A stretch of 64,000 bases of DNA from an uncultured Erythrobacter sp. (GTDB lineage: Bacteria > Pseudomonadota > Alphaproteobacteria > Sphingomonadales > Sphingomonadaceae), in the NCBI GenBank assembly GCA_947499505.1, contig CANMOQ010000002.1, forward strand, positions 124,001 through 188,000. Reading direction: 5' to 3'. Position numbers and translations under genes: made by a program. The notes below the pieces were generated by a model, which searched no databases, was not told the DNA's origin, and saw only the letters and a program-made list of their open reading frames with translations. Of this stretch, positions 46,222 through 55,012 are shown one piece after another. Within the stretch, counting starts at the first letter, position 1. Each line of letters opens with the position of its first letter.

Positions 46222-47019
46222 TCAATTGACCTCCTGAACAACTAAGGTTTCAGCAATTTGAATTTCAATTAGATCATTATCTGCGTCTGGGTGCTCCAAG
46301 CTCTCCCCCAAGATCCTCGTGCGAATGACAGCCTCTGCAGCAGCTTTTCGATTGAGAGTGAATTTATCTTGAAATGGAGCCCCTTTTTTGAGGGTCACAT
46401 TTTCAATAATGAGATCGCAACGACGGCAAGTCACTACAGCACGAAGAACAGGCTCAATCATGCTATCTACGGACTGCTTGAGCGACAGCCGAGGCTGCTT
46501 CACCGGATTCCATACCTTGCCGTTCATTACAGATCCGTCGAACCCACTAATCTCCCAGCAGTAGCAACCCTCTGAATCTTTGAACTGGCGGATATCAAAT
46601 TGCCTGATGGGCTCTTTGGACTCAGTGGTTACCTTGTGCCTTTTCGCACCCTTTGCCTCTACGCCGCCAGAAGCGCTGATTCCGATCGGCTTAGCAAGGC
46701 TTCCTTTGATGTTGATTTTGCCCTTCGTCCCATACTGCGACTCAGAAAGTGTTTTTCTTATCGCTTCGACCGTTTGTTCTCGATCAACTGTGCTCTGCAT
46801 CACAGCAATCGGCTCATTTTCTGGTATGACGAGCTTTAGGACAGCACGCCGCAAAGCCACGCTGAAGGTAACTTCAAACTCATCTTCCGCGCCTACTTTT
46901 CCCTCAAAGAATGAGAGATCCACATGGACTGTCGAGCGATCATCCTTATCGAATTCTGCGCGCCAGCCATCAACAGACACTACTTCCGAAAGCGCTCGTG
47001 AAATATTCCCCTGCACCAA
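46222..47019 (-). CDS. Unknown protein, first gene of a two-gene islet
   Basis: A 265-aa soluble protein. The N-terminal 120 residues look beta-rich (STVHVDLSFFEGKV, FEVTFSVALRRAVLKLVI). A Gly/Lys-rich KGKINIKGSLAKPIGISASG links to a second part containing YCWEISGFDGSVMNGKVWNP and VVTCRRCDLIIENVTL with a Cys-x2-Cys. No family recognised. It is followed directly by the pentapeptide gene on the same strand. Both differ in composition from the flanking core genes. Confidence 0.6.
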   Translation of the reverse strand: MVQGNISRALSEVVSVDGWRAEFDKDDRSTVHVDLSFFEGKVGAEDEFEVTFSVALRRAVLKLVIPENEPIAVMQSTVDREQTVEAIRKTLSESQYGTKGKINIKGSLAKPIGISASGGVEAKGAKRHKVTTESKEPIRQFDIRQFKDSEGCYCWEISGFDGSVMNGKVWNPVKQPRLSLKQSVDSMIEPVLRAVVTCRRCDLIIENVTLKKGAPFQDKFTLNRKAAAEAVIRTRILGESLEHPDADNDLIEIQIAETLVVQEVN

Positions 47020-47056
47020 TGCCCCTTAAGTCGCTGATTTCTTTATTTTTTAGGTA

Positions 47057-48106
47057 CTACTCCGCCGCTTCGGTTTCTCCGAACATATCCGGGCCATCGC
47101 TGTCCGCTTCCACTTCGTTTGCGGCGTTGGCTTTTTGGCGCTTGTCGAAGCTGGACCACACGGTGTTCCAGTCGCCCTTGGTTGCGCCCTTTGAATATTC
47201 GGTTGCGCGGGTTTCGAAGAAGTTTGCGTGCTCAACACCGTTCAGCAGCGGGCTGAGCCATGGCAGTGGGTGCTCGTCGATCATGTAGATCGGCTGAAGG
47301 CCCAGCTGGCCCAGGCGCCAATCGGCGATGTAGCGGATGTACTTCTTGATTTCCTTCGCGCTCATCCCGTTGACCGGGCCCATTTCAAACGCGAGGTCGA
47401 TGAACGCATCTTCGAGGCGCACGGTCTTTTGGCAGACATCGACGATGTCTTCCTTCACCGCCTTGGTCAGGCAGTCACGCTCTTCGCAGAAGGTGTGGAA
47501 CATCTTGATGATGCCTTCGCAGTGCAGCGATTCGTCGCGCACGGACCAGCTGACGATTTGCCCCATGCCCTTCATCTTGTTGAAGCGCGGGAAGTTCATC
47601 AGCATCGCGAAGCTGGCGAACAATTGCAGCCCTTCGGTAAAGCCGCCGAACATGGCGAGCGTGCGGGCGATATCCTCGTCGGTGTCGACGGTGAATTGCT
47701 GCATATAATCGTGCTTGTCGGCCATTTCCTCATATTCGAGGAAGGCGGAATATTCGCTTTCCGGCATGCCGATTGTGTCGAGCAGGTGGCTGTACGCCGC
47801 GATGTGCACCGTCTCCATATTGGAGAAGGCGGTGAGCATCATTTTGATCTCGGTCGGCTTGAACACGCGGCCATATTTGTCGTGATAGCAATCCTGCACT
47901 TCGACATCGGCCTGAGTGAAGAATCGGAAGATTTGCGTGAGCAGATTGCGCTCGTGCTCAGTGATCTTTTGCGCCCAGTCGCGGCAATCCTCACCCAGCG
48001 GAACTTCCTCTGGCATCCAGTGGATCTGCTGTTGACGTTTCCAGAAGTCGTAAGCCCACGGATATTCGAACGGCTTGTAGGTGTTACGGGCTTCGAGCAA
48101 CGACAT
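47057..48106 (-). CDS. nrdB: Ribonucleotide reductase class Ia beta subunit NrdB
   Basis: A 349-aa diiron-tyrosyl-radical subunit. Ligands are visible: Asp in QADVEVQD, Glu and His in METVHIAAYSHLL with the radical Tyr four residues after His, Glu in GLQLF, and Glu-x2-His in SVRDESLHCEGI. The C-terminal tail is acidic, as needed for docking to NrdA. Unusually, it is separated from nrdA by about 3 kb containing an oppositely oriented diguanylate cyclase. A 265-nt gene-free upstream region should carry its own promoter. Confidence 0.96.
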   Translation of the reverse strand: MSLLEARNTYKPFEYPWAYDFWKRQQQIHWMPEEVPLGEDCRDWAQKITEHERNLLTQIFRFFTQADVEVQDCYHDKYGRVFKPTEIKMMLTAFSNMETVHIAAYSHLLDTIGMPESEYSAFLEYEEMADKHDYMQQFTVDTDEDIARTLAMFGGFTEGLQLFASFAMLMNFPRFNKMKGMGQIVSWSVRDESLHCEGIIKMFHTFCEERDCLTKAVKEDIVDVCQKTVRLEDAFIDLAFEMGPVNGMSAKEIKKYIRYIADWRLGQLGLQPIYMIDEHPLPWLSPLLNGVEHANFFETRATEYSKGATKGDWNTVWSSFDKRQKANAANEVEADSDGPDMFGETEAAE

Positions 48107-48371
48107 GTGGTGTTCCTTAGGTTTGTGTTCTTGAACTCTTATAGGGAATCAAACTACGAAAACGAAGGCAAGGATGGACTCAACGCCGGGGATAAACCGT
48201 GCAAAATGTGAGTCGAGCCGAGTGGTACTTACGGGCCTTCCCGCAGTCTTGCAGACCATGCAACGAGCACACGCGCGTTTGGTGCAAGTGCAGCCATCTG
48301 CGCGAACCAAGTGCATAGCACATTACGCGAAGCTAACCCAGAATTAAGCACCTCTTGCTAGGCGCGCGGTA

Positions 48372-49829
48372 ATGGGTGTTTTACAGCAATTCTTTCCAGC
48401 ACATGGTGGGCTGGCGCGCGCTGAGCAAAACGCGGATCGCGCGGATGCGAGCGGCCGCGTGGATGCGGCGCATGCGGCGCATGCGCGTGCGCCCGAACAC
48501 GTGTCTGAACTGGCACCGCAAGCGCTGTCATCCGTCCCCTTTGCGCCCATCCAAGAGAGCGGCGATGCGCAGGCTGAGGACGCAGAAACCAGCGGGCCTC
48601 ACCTCGATACCGCCGCACTCGATACTGTCATTCGTGAACGCAGCGCCAAAGGCTCCTGGCCCCTGGCAATCCGTCAGAATTATGCGCGCGCAACCGTCGC
48701 CCGGCAAAAATCGGATCATCAGTTTTTGTTCGTGCTGGGCTTTCTGGTCGCGGTATTCACGATTGCACTCGATTTTATGATCCACCCGGAATCGGCCGTT
48801 ACCGGAGCCTGGCTGAGAGCGTTTACGATCATCCCCATCACCGTGGTCGGCCTGGTGGCCGGCGCGCGCGGTTGGCACTGGATCATGTCGGTTTGCGTCG
48901 GCGCAGCGCCAATCGCCTTTGCTGTGATCATGGTCTATTTGGGCCTGCAAATGTCGGCGGAAAACACCGCACGCTATCTCACGGCGACGGCGCTGATCGT
49001 GGGCATTGCCAATATCATCCTGCCCTATTCCATGCGCCAGCTGCTGGCCTTCAACGCCGCCTTTATCACGGGCGCATTCGGCACGGTGATCCTGACCAGC
49101 CCACAAGGCTATGTCGCTTATTTCGATTATCTGTTCCTGCTGTGCGTGGTGACCGCCGCGACTGTGCCACTGGCATACCGGATTGAGCGGCTGCGCCAGC
49201 GCAATTTCCTGCTTAATCTGCGCGCCTCGGCGACCTCGCGCGAGCTCACGCTGGCCAACCGCGCCTTGCGCGAATTGTCAGAGCGAGATCCGCTCACCGG
49301 CATGGCCAACCGCCGCTATTTCGAGCAAGCCTTTGCCAAGAAGATCGCGCTGGCGGATAAGGCCGATGACGCTGGCACCATGCTATCGCGCGGACGGATC
49401 GCGGTGATGATGATCGATCTCGACAGCTTCAAAATGTTCAACGACACCAATGGCCATCAGGCGGGCGATCAATGCCTGCTGCTGGTCGCGCGCGCATTGC
49501 AGCGCGTGTTCAGCGATAGCGACGGGATCGTCGCGCGTTATGGCGGGGAGGAATTTGTCGCCGCCATCCGTGAGCGTACACCCGGCGATGCTGCGCGCCT
49601 GGCCGAGGAAGTTCGCGAAACGGTGGCGACGATGAAACTGCCCGCCAATGTGAACAGCGCCTCGCGCATCACCACATCCGTGGGCGTGGCCCTGTCGCCG
49701 GCCGCCAAAACCTTGCCGCGCGAAGATCTGATCGAGATGGCGGATGCCGCGCTCTACAATGCGAAGCGCGGCGGCCGAGACCGGGTCGAAGTGGTCGAGG
49801 TTGAAAAGCCGCTGCGCCTCAGCGCTTGA
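48372..49829 (+). CDS. Membrane diguanylate cyclase (GGDEF)
   Basis: A 485-aa protein. The Ala/Arg/Glu-rich N-terminal 100 residues are low-complexity, followed by about six TM helices (residues 115-275) and a C-terminal GGDEF domain: DPLTGMANRRYF, MIDLDSFKMFNDTNGHQAGD and the active motif GGEEF (391-395). The residues five positions upstream of GGEEF, where an inhibitory RxxD I-site would lie, read DSDG, so feedback by c-di-GMP binding there is not expected. A PilZ protein is encoded 0.7 kb downstream on the opposite strand. Confidence 0.93.
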   Translation: MGVLQQFFPAHGGLARAEQNADRADASGRVDAAHAAHARAPEHVSELAPQALSSVPFAPIQESGDAQAEDAETSGPHLDTAALDTVIRERSAKGSWPLAIRQNYARATVARQKSDHQFLFVLGFLVAVFTIALDFMIHPESAVTGAWLRAFTIIPITVVGLVAGARGWHWIMSVCVGAAPIAFAVIMVYLGLQMSAENTARYLTATALIVGIANIILPYSMRQLLAFNAAFITGAFGTVILTSPQGYVAYFDYLFLLCVVTAATVPLAYRIERLRQRNFLLNLRASATSRELTLANRALRELSERDPLTGMANRRYFEQAFAKKIALADKADDAGTMLSRGRIAVMMIDLDSFKMFNDTNGHQAGDQCLLLVARALQRVFSDSDGIVARYGGEEFVAAIRERTPGDAARLAEEVRETVATMKLPANVNSASRITTSVGVALSPAAKTLPREDLIEMADAALYNAKRGGRDRVEVVEVEKPLRLSA

Positions 49830-49852
49830 GGCCTGCGCGCACTGCGGTGCAC

Positions 49853-50143
49853 TTAACCAGAGCTGCGGCTTTTTGATCCGAAGAAGCTTCCTCCGCCCAG
49901 CACCGTAATGCCCAGGAAGAAGCCAAAATCATACCACGCGCCTTTATTGGGCACGGCGTAAACGGCGATCTCTGGATTGAAGAGCGATCCGATCCAGGCC
50001 CATGGGAAGACGAACCCATGCCACATTCCCCACAGGAAACCCGGCGTGCCTTCCTCGCTCGCGACCCCGGCGTCGATTTGACTGGCGCAGGCCGACAGCA
50101 GCACGATGAGGCCTGCGGCGGCGATGATGCGCAGCGGGCTCAT
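49853..50143 (-). CDS. Small lipoprotein, third of a small-gene trio
   Basis: A 96-aa lipoprotein with lipobox LLSACAS and a mature part with FLWGMWHGFVFPWAWIGSLFN and WYDFGFFLGI, i.e. aromatic and membrane-associating. Its ATG overlaps the stop of the preceding 62-aa gene (ATGA). A recognisable type of small protein in this bacterial group, function unknown. Confidence 0.7.
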   Translation of the reverse strand: MSPLRIIAAAGLIVLLSACASQIDAGVASEEGTPGFLWGMWHGFVFPWAWIGSLFNPEIAVYAVPNKGAWYDFGFFLGITVLGGGSFFGSKSRSSG

Positions 50144-50328
50144 GACATCGTCGCCACAATTGCAACCCATAAGAACGGCAAGAAGACGAGGCCCATCACG
50201 ATATGGAGCCGCCCGGCATTGGCGGCGTGGCCTGATTGATCGCCCCGGCTGCTGCGCCAACCATTAAAGATAAAGGCGAGCGCAAAGATGGTCCCCCCTA
50301 TTCCGATCCAGATCTGTGGTTGCATCAC
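50140..50328 (-). CDS. 62-aa two-helix membrane protein
   Basis: Two hydrophobic segments (IWIGIGGTIFALAFIFNGW and IVMGLVFLPFLWVAIVATM) with a short His/Arg loop. Coupled to the lipoprotein after it by a 4-nt overlap and only seven nt behind the upstream small membrane gene. The function is unknown. Confidence 0.65.
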   Translation of the reverse strand: MMQPQIWIGIGGTIFALAFIFNGWRSSRGDQSGHAANAGRLHIVMGLVFLPFLWVAIVATMS

Positions 50329-50335
50329 TTAAGTC

Positions 50336-50539
50336 CTAAAACACTTCGATTGCGCCGATATCCGGCAAGACGAAATTCAGGATAACATAAGCAAGCAAGG
50401 GAAGCGAAAATGAGCCAAAAGCGAGAGCATTGGCGACATTGTCGCGCATCATCCCGCGCGCGCGCATGAACATAAAAATTGGAATGTCGGTGATCGCGAC
50501 GAACAGCAAAATCCCAGGCAAAACAATATCCAGGGTCAT
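50336..50539 (-). CDS. 67-aa membrane protein, first of a small-gene trio
   Basis: Hydrophobic N-terminus (LDIVLPGILLFVAITDIPIF), a basic loop RARGMMRDN, and a second hydrophobic stretch (FSLPLLAYVILNFVLPDIG). Conserved spacing with the two following genes suggests a tiny operon. Unknown family. Confidence 0.6.
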   Translation of the reverse strand: MTLDIVLPGILLFVAITDIPIFMFMRARGMMRDNVANALAFGSFSLPLLAYVILNFVLPDIGAIEVF

Positions 50540-50575
50540 ATTATCCTCGCGAGGTTTACGGGGGTAAGGCGGCTC

Positions 50576-50935
50576 TTAAACAAAGCGGCGGGCCGATCCG
50601 CCCCTGCTTTCGTCACGGTACGCTTTGGCCGCCGCATTCCAATCCGCCGCCGCCAGCGCGGTGAACACCCGGTCTGGCAAGGGCCGGGTAAAGGCCAAGC
50701 CAGCATTGCCGCCAATCTGCCAGGCGACCTCGGCCAGATGCGGGCCAGTGCCCGCGATATACAGGCGGACATATTCGCCGAGCTTTAGCCGCCCCTGCCG
50801 GTCGTGGATCATACAGCCGCCAGCGGACAAATCCTCCAGTTCAACGTCCCACTGCATCCCGCGCGATGTGCGGTATGATCCCGTGGCGTTGAGCGGAACA
50901 CGTGTGGATTGCCGAGTTTTCATAGCGTTAGACAT
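50576..50935 (-). CDS. PilZ domain protein (putative c-di-GMP receptor)
   Basis: A 119-aa protein with both PilZ motifs: RQSTR (RxxxR) near residue 8 and DLSAGGC (D/NxSxxG) near residue 35, followed by the beta-barrel. A plausible effector of the diguanylate cyclase encoded nearby. It is 36 nt ahead of the three small envelope genes in the same direction, so they may share a transcript. Confidence 0.85.
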   Translation of the reverse strand: MSNAMKTRQSTRVPLNATGSYRTSRGMQWDVELEDLSAGGCMIHDRQGRLKLGEYVRLYIAGTGPHLAEVAWQIGGNAGLAFTRPLPDRVFTALAAADWNAAAKAYRDESRGGSARRFV

Positions 50936-51051
50936 TCAACCATGAGTTTGACGCAAAGGAAAGCCCCCATGCGCAATTGCTTGATGGAACGGAGAAATGC
51001 GGGGCGCGGATCGTAGCTTCAAATGGCCCGTCACTCAGCGAAAGGGTCACG

Positions 51052-51090
51052 AAAAAGCCCCCGAAAGCGTGACGCTCGCGGGGGCTCTTT
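51052..51090 (-). terminator. Rho-independent terminator of nrdA
   Basis: Reading with nrdA: AGCCCCCG (86-79 of the 51000s) pairs with CGGGGGCT (63-56), with an inner AGCGT-c-ACGCT stem, followed by TTTTTC. It lies 24 nt beyond the stop. Confidence 0.88.
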
Positions 51091-51113
51091 ATCATTGGTT
51101 TGGCTCTGCAAAC

Positions 51114-53171
51114 TTACTGGCAGCTCAGGCACTCATCGTAATCTGTTTCTGGCACACCCAGTTCCGCCTTCAGCTCAATCTCTGGTGCATTGGCGGTGTT
51201 GTCCGCCTCCACGCCGCCGGCAAAGCCTGCGCGCTGGATCGATTTAGAGCGGAGATAATAGAGCGATTTGATGCCCTTCTCCCACGCTTGGAAGTGCAGC
51301 TGCATCAGATCCCATTTCTCAACATCGGCCGGGATGAACAGGTTCAGCGATTGCGCCTGGTCGACATAAGGCGAACGGTCAGCGGCGAATTCAAGCAGCC
51401 AGCGCTGATCGATTTCAAAGCTGGTTTTGAACGATGCCTTTTCTTCGTCGGTCAGGAAGTCGAGGTGCTGGACGCTGCCGCCTTTTTCCAGAATCGAATT
51501 CCAGACATTGTTGGAATCCTTCGACTTCTCGCGCAGCACTTTTTCCAGATATGGGTTCTTCACGATGAAGCTGCCCGACAGGGTTTTGTGCGTGTAAATA
51601 TTCGCTGGGATCGGCTCGATACAGGCCGAGGTACCGCCGCAAATGATCGAGATCGATGCGGTTGGCGCAATCGCCATTTTGCAGCTGAAACGCTCCATCG
51701 CACCCATATCGGCCGCATCCGGGCATGGTCCGCGCTCCTGCGCCAGCAGCATGCTCGCCTCAGACGCCTTGGCCTGGATATGCTTGAACATTTTCAGGTT
51801 CAGCGCCTTGGTCATCGCGCTTTCAAAGCCGAGCCCCTTCGATTGCAGGAAGGAGTGGAAGCCCATGACGCCCAGACCCACGCTGCGCTCACGCATTGCT
51901 GAATATTTCGCCCGCTCCATTTCCGGCGGGGCGCGGTCGATATAATCCTGCAGCACGTTGTCGAGCATGCGCATCACGTCTTCGATGAATTGCTTATCGC
52001 CGTTCCACTCATCCCATTTCTCAAGGTTGAGCGAAGACAGGCAGCACACAGCTGTGCGGTCATTGCCGAGGTGGTCAATGCCGGTTGGCAGAGTGATTTC
52101 GCTGCACAGGTTGGAGGTTGATACCTTCAGGCCGAGATCGCGGTGATGCTTTGGCATCATGCGGTTCACTGTGTCGCTAAACACAATGTACGGCTCACCA
52201 GTGGCAAGGCGGGTCTCAACCAGTTTCTGGAACAGGCTGCGAGCATCGACTTCGCCGCGCACTTCGCCAGTCTTAGGCGATTTGAGGTCGAACTTGTCGC
52301 CTGCGCGGACCGCTTCCATGAATTCGTCGGTCAGCAGCACGCCGTGGTGCAGGTTCAGAGCCTTGCGGTTGAAGTCGCCAGATGGCTTACGGATTTCGAG
52401 GAATTCCTCAATCTCCGGGTGCGATACATCGAGATAGCAAGCCGCAGAGCCGCGCCGCAGCGAGCCTTGCGAGATCGCCAGAGTGAGGCTGTCCATCACC
52501 CGCACGAATGGGATGATGCCGCTGGTCTTGCCGTTGAGGCCAACCGGCTCACCAATGCCGCGCACATTGCCCCAATAGGTGCCAATGCCGCCGCCTTTTG
52601 AGGCAAGCCAGACGTTTTCGTTCCAGGTGCCGACGATGCCGTCGAGGCTGTCGGACACAGAGTTGAGATAGCAGCTGATCGGCAGACCGCGCGCCGTGCC
52701 GCCGTTCGACAGCACTGGGGTCGCAGGCATGAACCACAGCTTTGAAATGTAGTCATACAGACGCTGAGCGTGATCCTGATCATCGGCATAGGCATCGGCC
52801 ACGCGGGCGAACAGGTCCTGGAAATCTTCACCGGGAAGCAGGTAACGATCGATCAGCGTCTCTTTGCCGAACTCGGTCAGATTGTCATTGCGCGCTGGGT
52901 CGGTTTTCACGTCGAACCGGCGGTCGTTGACCTTCTTGCTGTCAGGCTCAGCCGCAGCCTTTGCCGCTTCTGTCATCGCGCCAGCCAAGGCCTCGCCCGC
53001 TTTTGCGGCGACCAGTTCTTCGCTGCCTCTATCGTCTGCTTGCATGTCAATCGCCTGCTTTTCGGTTGTGCTGCTTTCGCCTGATTTAGCCTCTGCTGGG
53101 GCCACATCAGTCTGCTGGTCGAGACCGTCGGTCACACCCATGGCTGCATCATCTCCGTTCCGAAAATCCAT
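51114..53171 (-). CDS. nrdA: Ribonucleotide reductase class Ia alpha subunit NrdA
   Basis: The 685-aa catalytic subunit reducing ribonucleoside diphosphates. Active-site residues: Cys in PISCYLNS, Asn/Cys/Glu in TSNLCSEI, Cys in VCCLSSLNL, the YY radical pair in KSLYYLRS, and the C-terminal redox pair CLSC. Instead of an ATP-cone, the first 75 or so residues are acidic, Ala/Glu-rich and apparently disordered, so classical dATP inhibition through a cone is not expected. The 546-nt region upstream has no gene apart from a possible extension of nrtS. Confidence 0.96.
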   Translation of the reverse strand: MDFRNGDDAAMGVTDGLDQQTDVAPAEAKSGESSTTEKQAIDMQADDRGSEELVAAKAGEALAGAMTEAAKAAAEPDSKKVNDRRFDVKTDPARNDNLTEFGKETLIDRYLLPGEDFQDLFARVADAYADDQDHAQRLYDYISKLWFMPATPVLSNGGTARGLPISCYLNSVSDSLDGIVGTWNENVWLASKGGGIGTYWGNVRGIGEPVGLNGKTSGIIPFVRVMDSLTLAISQGSLRRGSAACYLDVSHPEIEEFLEIRKPSGDFNRKALNLHHGVLLTDEFMEAVRAGDKFDLKSPKTGEVRGEVDARSLFQKLVETRLATGEPYIVFSDTVNRMMPKHHRDLGLKVSTSNLCSEITLPTGIDHLGNDRTAVCCLSSLNLEKWDEWNGDKQFIEDVMRMLDNVLQDYIDRAPPEMERAKYSAMRERSVGLGVMGFHSFLQSKGLGFESAMTKALNLKMFKHIQAKASEASMLLAQERGPCPDAADMGAMERFSCKMAIAPTASISIICGGTSACIEPIPANIYTHKTLSGSFIVKNPYLEKVLREKSKDSNNVWNSILEKGGSVQHLDFLTDEEKASFKTSFEIDQRWLLEFAADRSPYVDQAQSLNLFIPADVEKWDLMQLHFQAWEKGIKSLYYLRSKSIQRAGFAGGVEADNTANAPEIELKAELGVPETDYDECLSCQ

Positions 53172-53244
53172 TATATCCTAGCCCCGCTTGTGCCTCGCAC
53201 TGGTTTTATCCTTACCCATGCGATGTTCTTTATGTGTTCGACTC

Positions 53245-53262
53245 GGCGAGATGTGTCTCACC
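53245..53262. promoter_or_regulatory. Inverted repeat in the nrdA upstream region
   Basis: GG-c-GAGA-tgtg-TCTC-a-CC, 74-91 nt upstream of the nrdA start. Symmetry fits a repressor site, but it does not match the NrdR box I would expect (ACAC...GTGT type). A second palindrome, GGTAAAT-gtaa-ATTTACC, is at 53459-53476. No other feature is evident in 53172-53717. Confidence 0.4.
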
Positions 53263-53717
53263 TAGCATTAATTATCTCCCGGGGCGCGGATTACTTATCC
53301 CCGCTACCCACAGCCCCAGCCGCATTTTCACCCATCTTCAGACCGAATCTGCCCCCATCGCAGATATGGCGTCTGCGCCTGACTTTAACTAGGTCTTGTG
53401 GGTGTCCTTGCGGCAAGAACCACTAAATACTGAATCAGAGGGGCCTCAGACGCAAGAGGGTAAATGTAAATTTACCATCCAGATCGGCTCAAACGGCCGG
53501 TGTGTTATGTGGCTGCAACGCCGCGACGCGCCGGAAATGCTAGGGTCGTCAATCGCGCAAGCCCTAAAATGAATCTGCGAAAAAATTTTTGCGGGCAAAA
53601 CCGTGGTGAAGGCCCTTTGAATCATTCGAATCGAGCCGCGCAATTTTTGAATATGCTTGAGCCTGGGCACGCAAAATGACACAGGCGTTCCCTGATCATG
53701 AGGGCAAGCAAGACACA

Positions 53718-53939
53718 ATGAACAGATCAGCGCTCCAACGCAGCTTTAGCGGATCGGTGCTGAAGCGCTCTTTGGGAGTGTCGGCAGTGGTCGGCACCGC
53801 TTTGACCGTGATCAATCACGGCGATGTGATCCTAGCCGGGGAAATCCCGGACCTCGTCAAAGTCGCCCTGACCTATCTGGTGCCCTTCGTCGTCGCATCA
53901 TATGGCGCCTACGCCGCCTTTGCAGCGAACATAGACTAG
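53718..53939 (+). CDS. nrtS: NrtS-like nitrate/nitrite transporter small protein
   Basis: A protein of about 73 aa with two hydrophobic segments. The NrtS pattern is clear: LKRSLGVSAVVGTALTVINHGD, then VKVALTYLVPFVVASYGAYAA. The start could also be ATG 53676. The stop overlaps the end of the convergent hydrolase gene. The transport role comes from cyanobacterial NrtS; no nitrate genes are nearby. Confidence 0.75.
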   Translation: MNRSALQRSFSGSVLKRSLGVSAVVGTALTVINHGDVILAGEIPDLVKVALTYLVPFVVASYGAYAAFAANID

Positions 53940-54844
53940 GCTGCGACTGTTTCACTCGCGCTGACTGACGCCGTATGCTCAGCGATCTCGCCCGCGATCT
54001 GATCGATCAGCGGCACTGGAAGGTCATGGCCCCAGCCGGGGATCGTCACCAGCTTTGCGCCCGGAATCGCCGCTGCGGTAGCGCGGCCGCCTTCGACCTT
54101 TACCAGCGGATCATCCTCGCCGTGCAGCACCAAGGTTGGCGTGCTGACATTGGCCAGCCGGGCGGTGCGGTCACCATCGTCGATGATCGCCGCAAGCTGG
54201 CGCGGCAGGCCAGCGGGATAGACGCTGCGCTGGACGCCAGCGCGCACCCGCTCTCGCTGCCAATCGGGATCGGCGCGGTAGCCAGGTGAACCGATCGCCT
54301 GCACCACTTTCATGCCGTGCTGGACCAGATGCTCTTCTTCCATAGAAGTCAGCGGCGCGGTGAGCGTTTCAATCGCTTGCTTATCCGCCTGAGGCAATTT
54401 GGGATCGCCCGTGGTGGAGAAAATCGAGGTTAGCGAGAGCAGCTTGTGCCCGTGATGCACCGCCATCAATTGCGCGATCATCCCGCCCATGCTCGCGCCA
54501 ACCACGTGCGCCTGACCGATGCCCAAGGCATCCAGCAAGGCCGCGCCATCATCGGCCATGTCTTTCAGCGTATAAGGCACCTTGGCCGGCCAGCCGATCT
54601 TCGCACGCAGCACCTGCCACACGACGCCGGGTACCTTCGCGCCTTCAAATTTCTGCGACAGGCCAATGTCGCGGTTGTCATAGCGGATCACGCGGTGACC
54701 CTTAGCCACCAAAGCCTCGACCAGCTCAATCGGCCACAAGGTCATTTGCGCGCCCAGCCCCATCACCAGCAGCACAGGCGGATGGTCCGCATCGCCATGT
54801 TCTTCGTAAAACAGTTCAATTCCATTGGCGGTGATGCTGGGCAT
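53936..54844 (-). CDS. Alpha/beta hydrolase
   Basis: A 302-aa enzyme: oxyanion region LLVMGLGAQMTLWP, nucleophile elbow GASMGG, Asp in HGEDDPLV, His in GWGHDLP. A complete catalytic triad. The substrate is unknown; it could be an esterase, lipase or related enzyme. A single gene. Confidence 0.9.
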   Translation of the reverse strand: MPSITANGIELFYEEHGDADHPPVLLVMGLGAQMTLWPIELVEALVAKGHRVIRYDNRDIGLSQKFEGAKVPGVVWQVLRAKIGWPAKVPYTLKDMADDGAALLDALGIGQAHVVGASMGGMIAQLMAVHHGHKLLSLTSIFSTTGDPKLPQADKQAIETLTAPLTSMEEEHLVQHGMKVVQAIGSPGYRADPDWQRERVRAGVQRSVYPAGLPRQLAAIIDDGDRTARLANVSTPTLVLHGEDDPLVKVEGGRATAAAIPGAKLVTIPGWGHDLPVPLIDQIAGEIAEHTASVSASETVAA

Positions 54845-54937
54845 ATTGGGTGTTTCCTCTCATTCTTACGAATGACGATAACACGCGATTCTGCCCGGGC
54901 AAGGTGACGTAAGGGAAGCCAAAGCCACACACCGCAA

Positions 54938-54990
54938 CCCGCCCCTTGTAGTGGCAAGAGGCGGGCGCGGGTCATGCCGCCGAGGCGGCA
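54938..54990. other. Two adjacent hairpins between genes
   Basis: CCCGCCCCTTG-tagtgg-CAAGAGGCGGG (54938-54965, one mismatch) and TGCCGCC-ga-GGCGGCA (54975-54990). They lie just beyond the stop of the TonB-domain gene and could slow or end its transcription or stabilise its mRNA. No T tract on either strand. Confidence 0.45.
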
Positions 54991-55012
54991 ATGGCGTGAA
55001 ACGTTAGATCAA

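Noticed and set aside
47228-48211. Open frame of 327 codons on the plus strand
   Set aside because: Antisense to nrdB, whose diiron ligands are intact. The long antisense frame is a by-product of GC-rich codon use.
48405-48495. Short GCGCATGC/GCGGATGCG repeats as a regulatory or CRISPR-like array
   Set aside because: They are irregular, only 8-9 bp, and encode the low-complexity N-terminus of the diguanylate cyclase. No CRISPR array exists in the window.
53172-53420. NrdR boxes or a cobalamin riboswitch upstream of nrdA
   Set aside because: No pair of ACAC...GTGT-type boxes at helical spacing and no B12-box could be seen; only unrelated inverted repeats.
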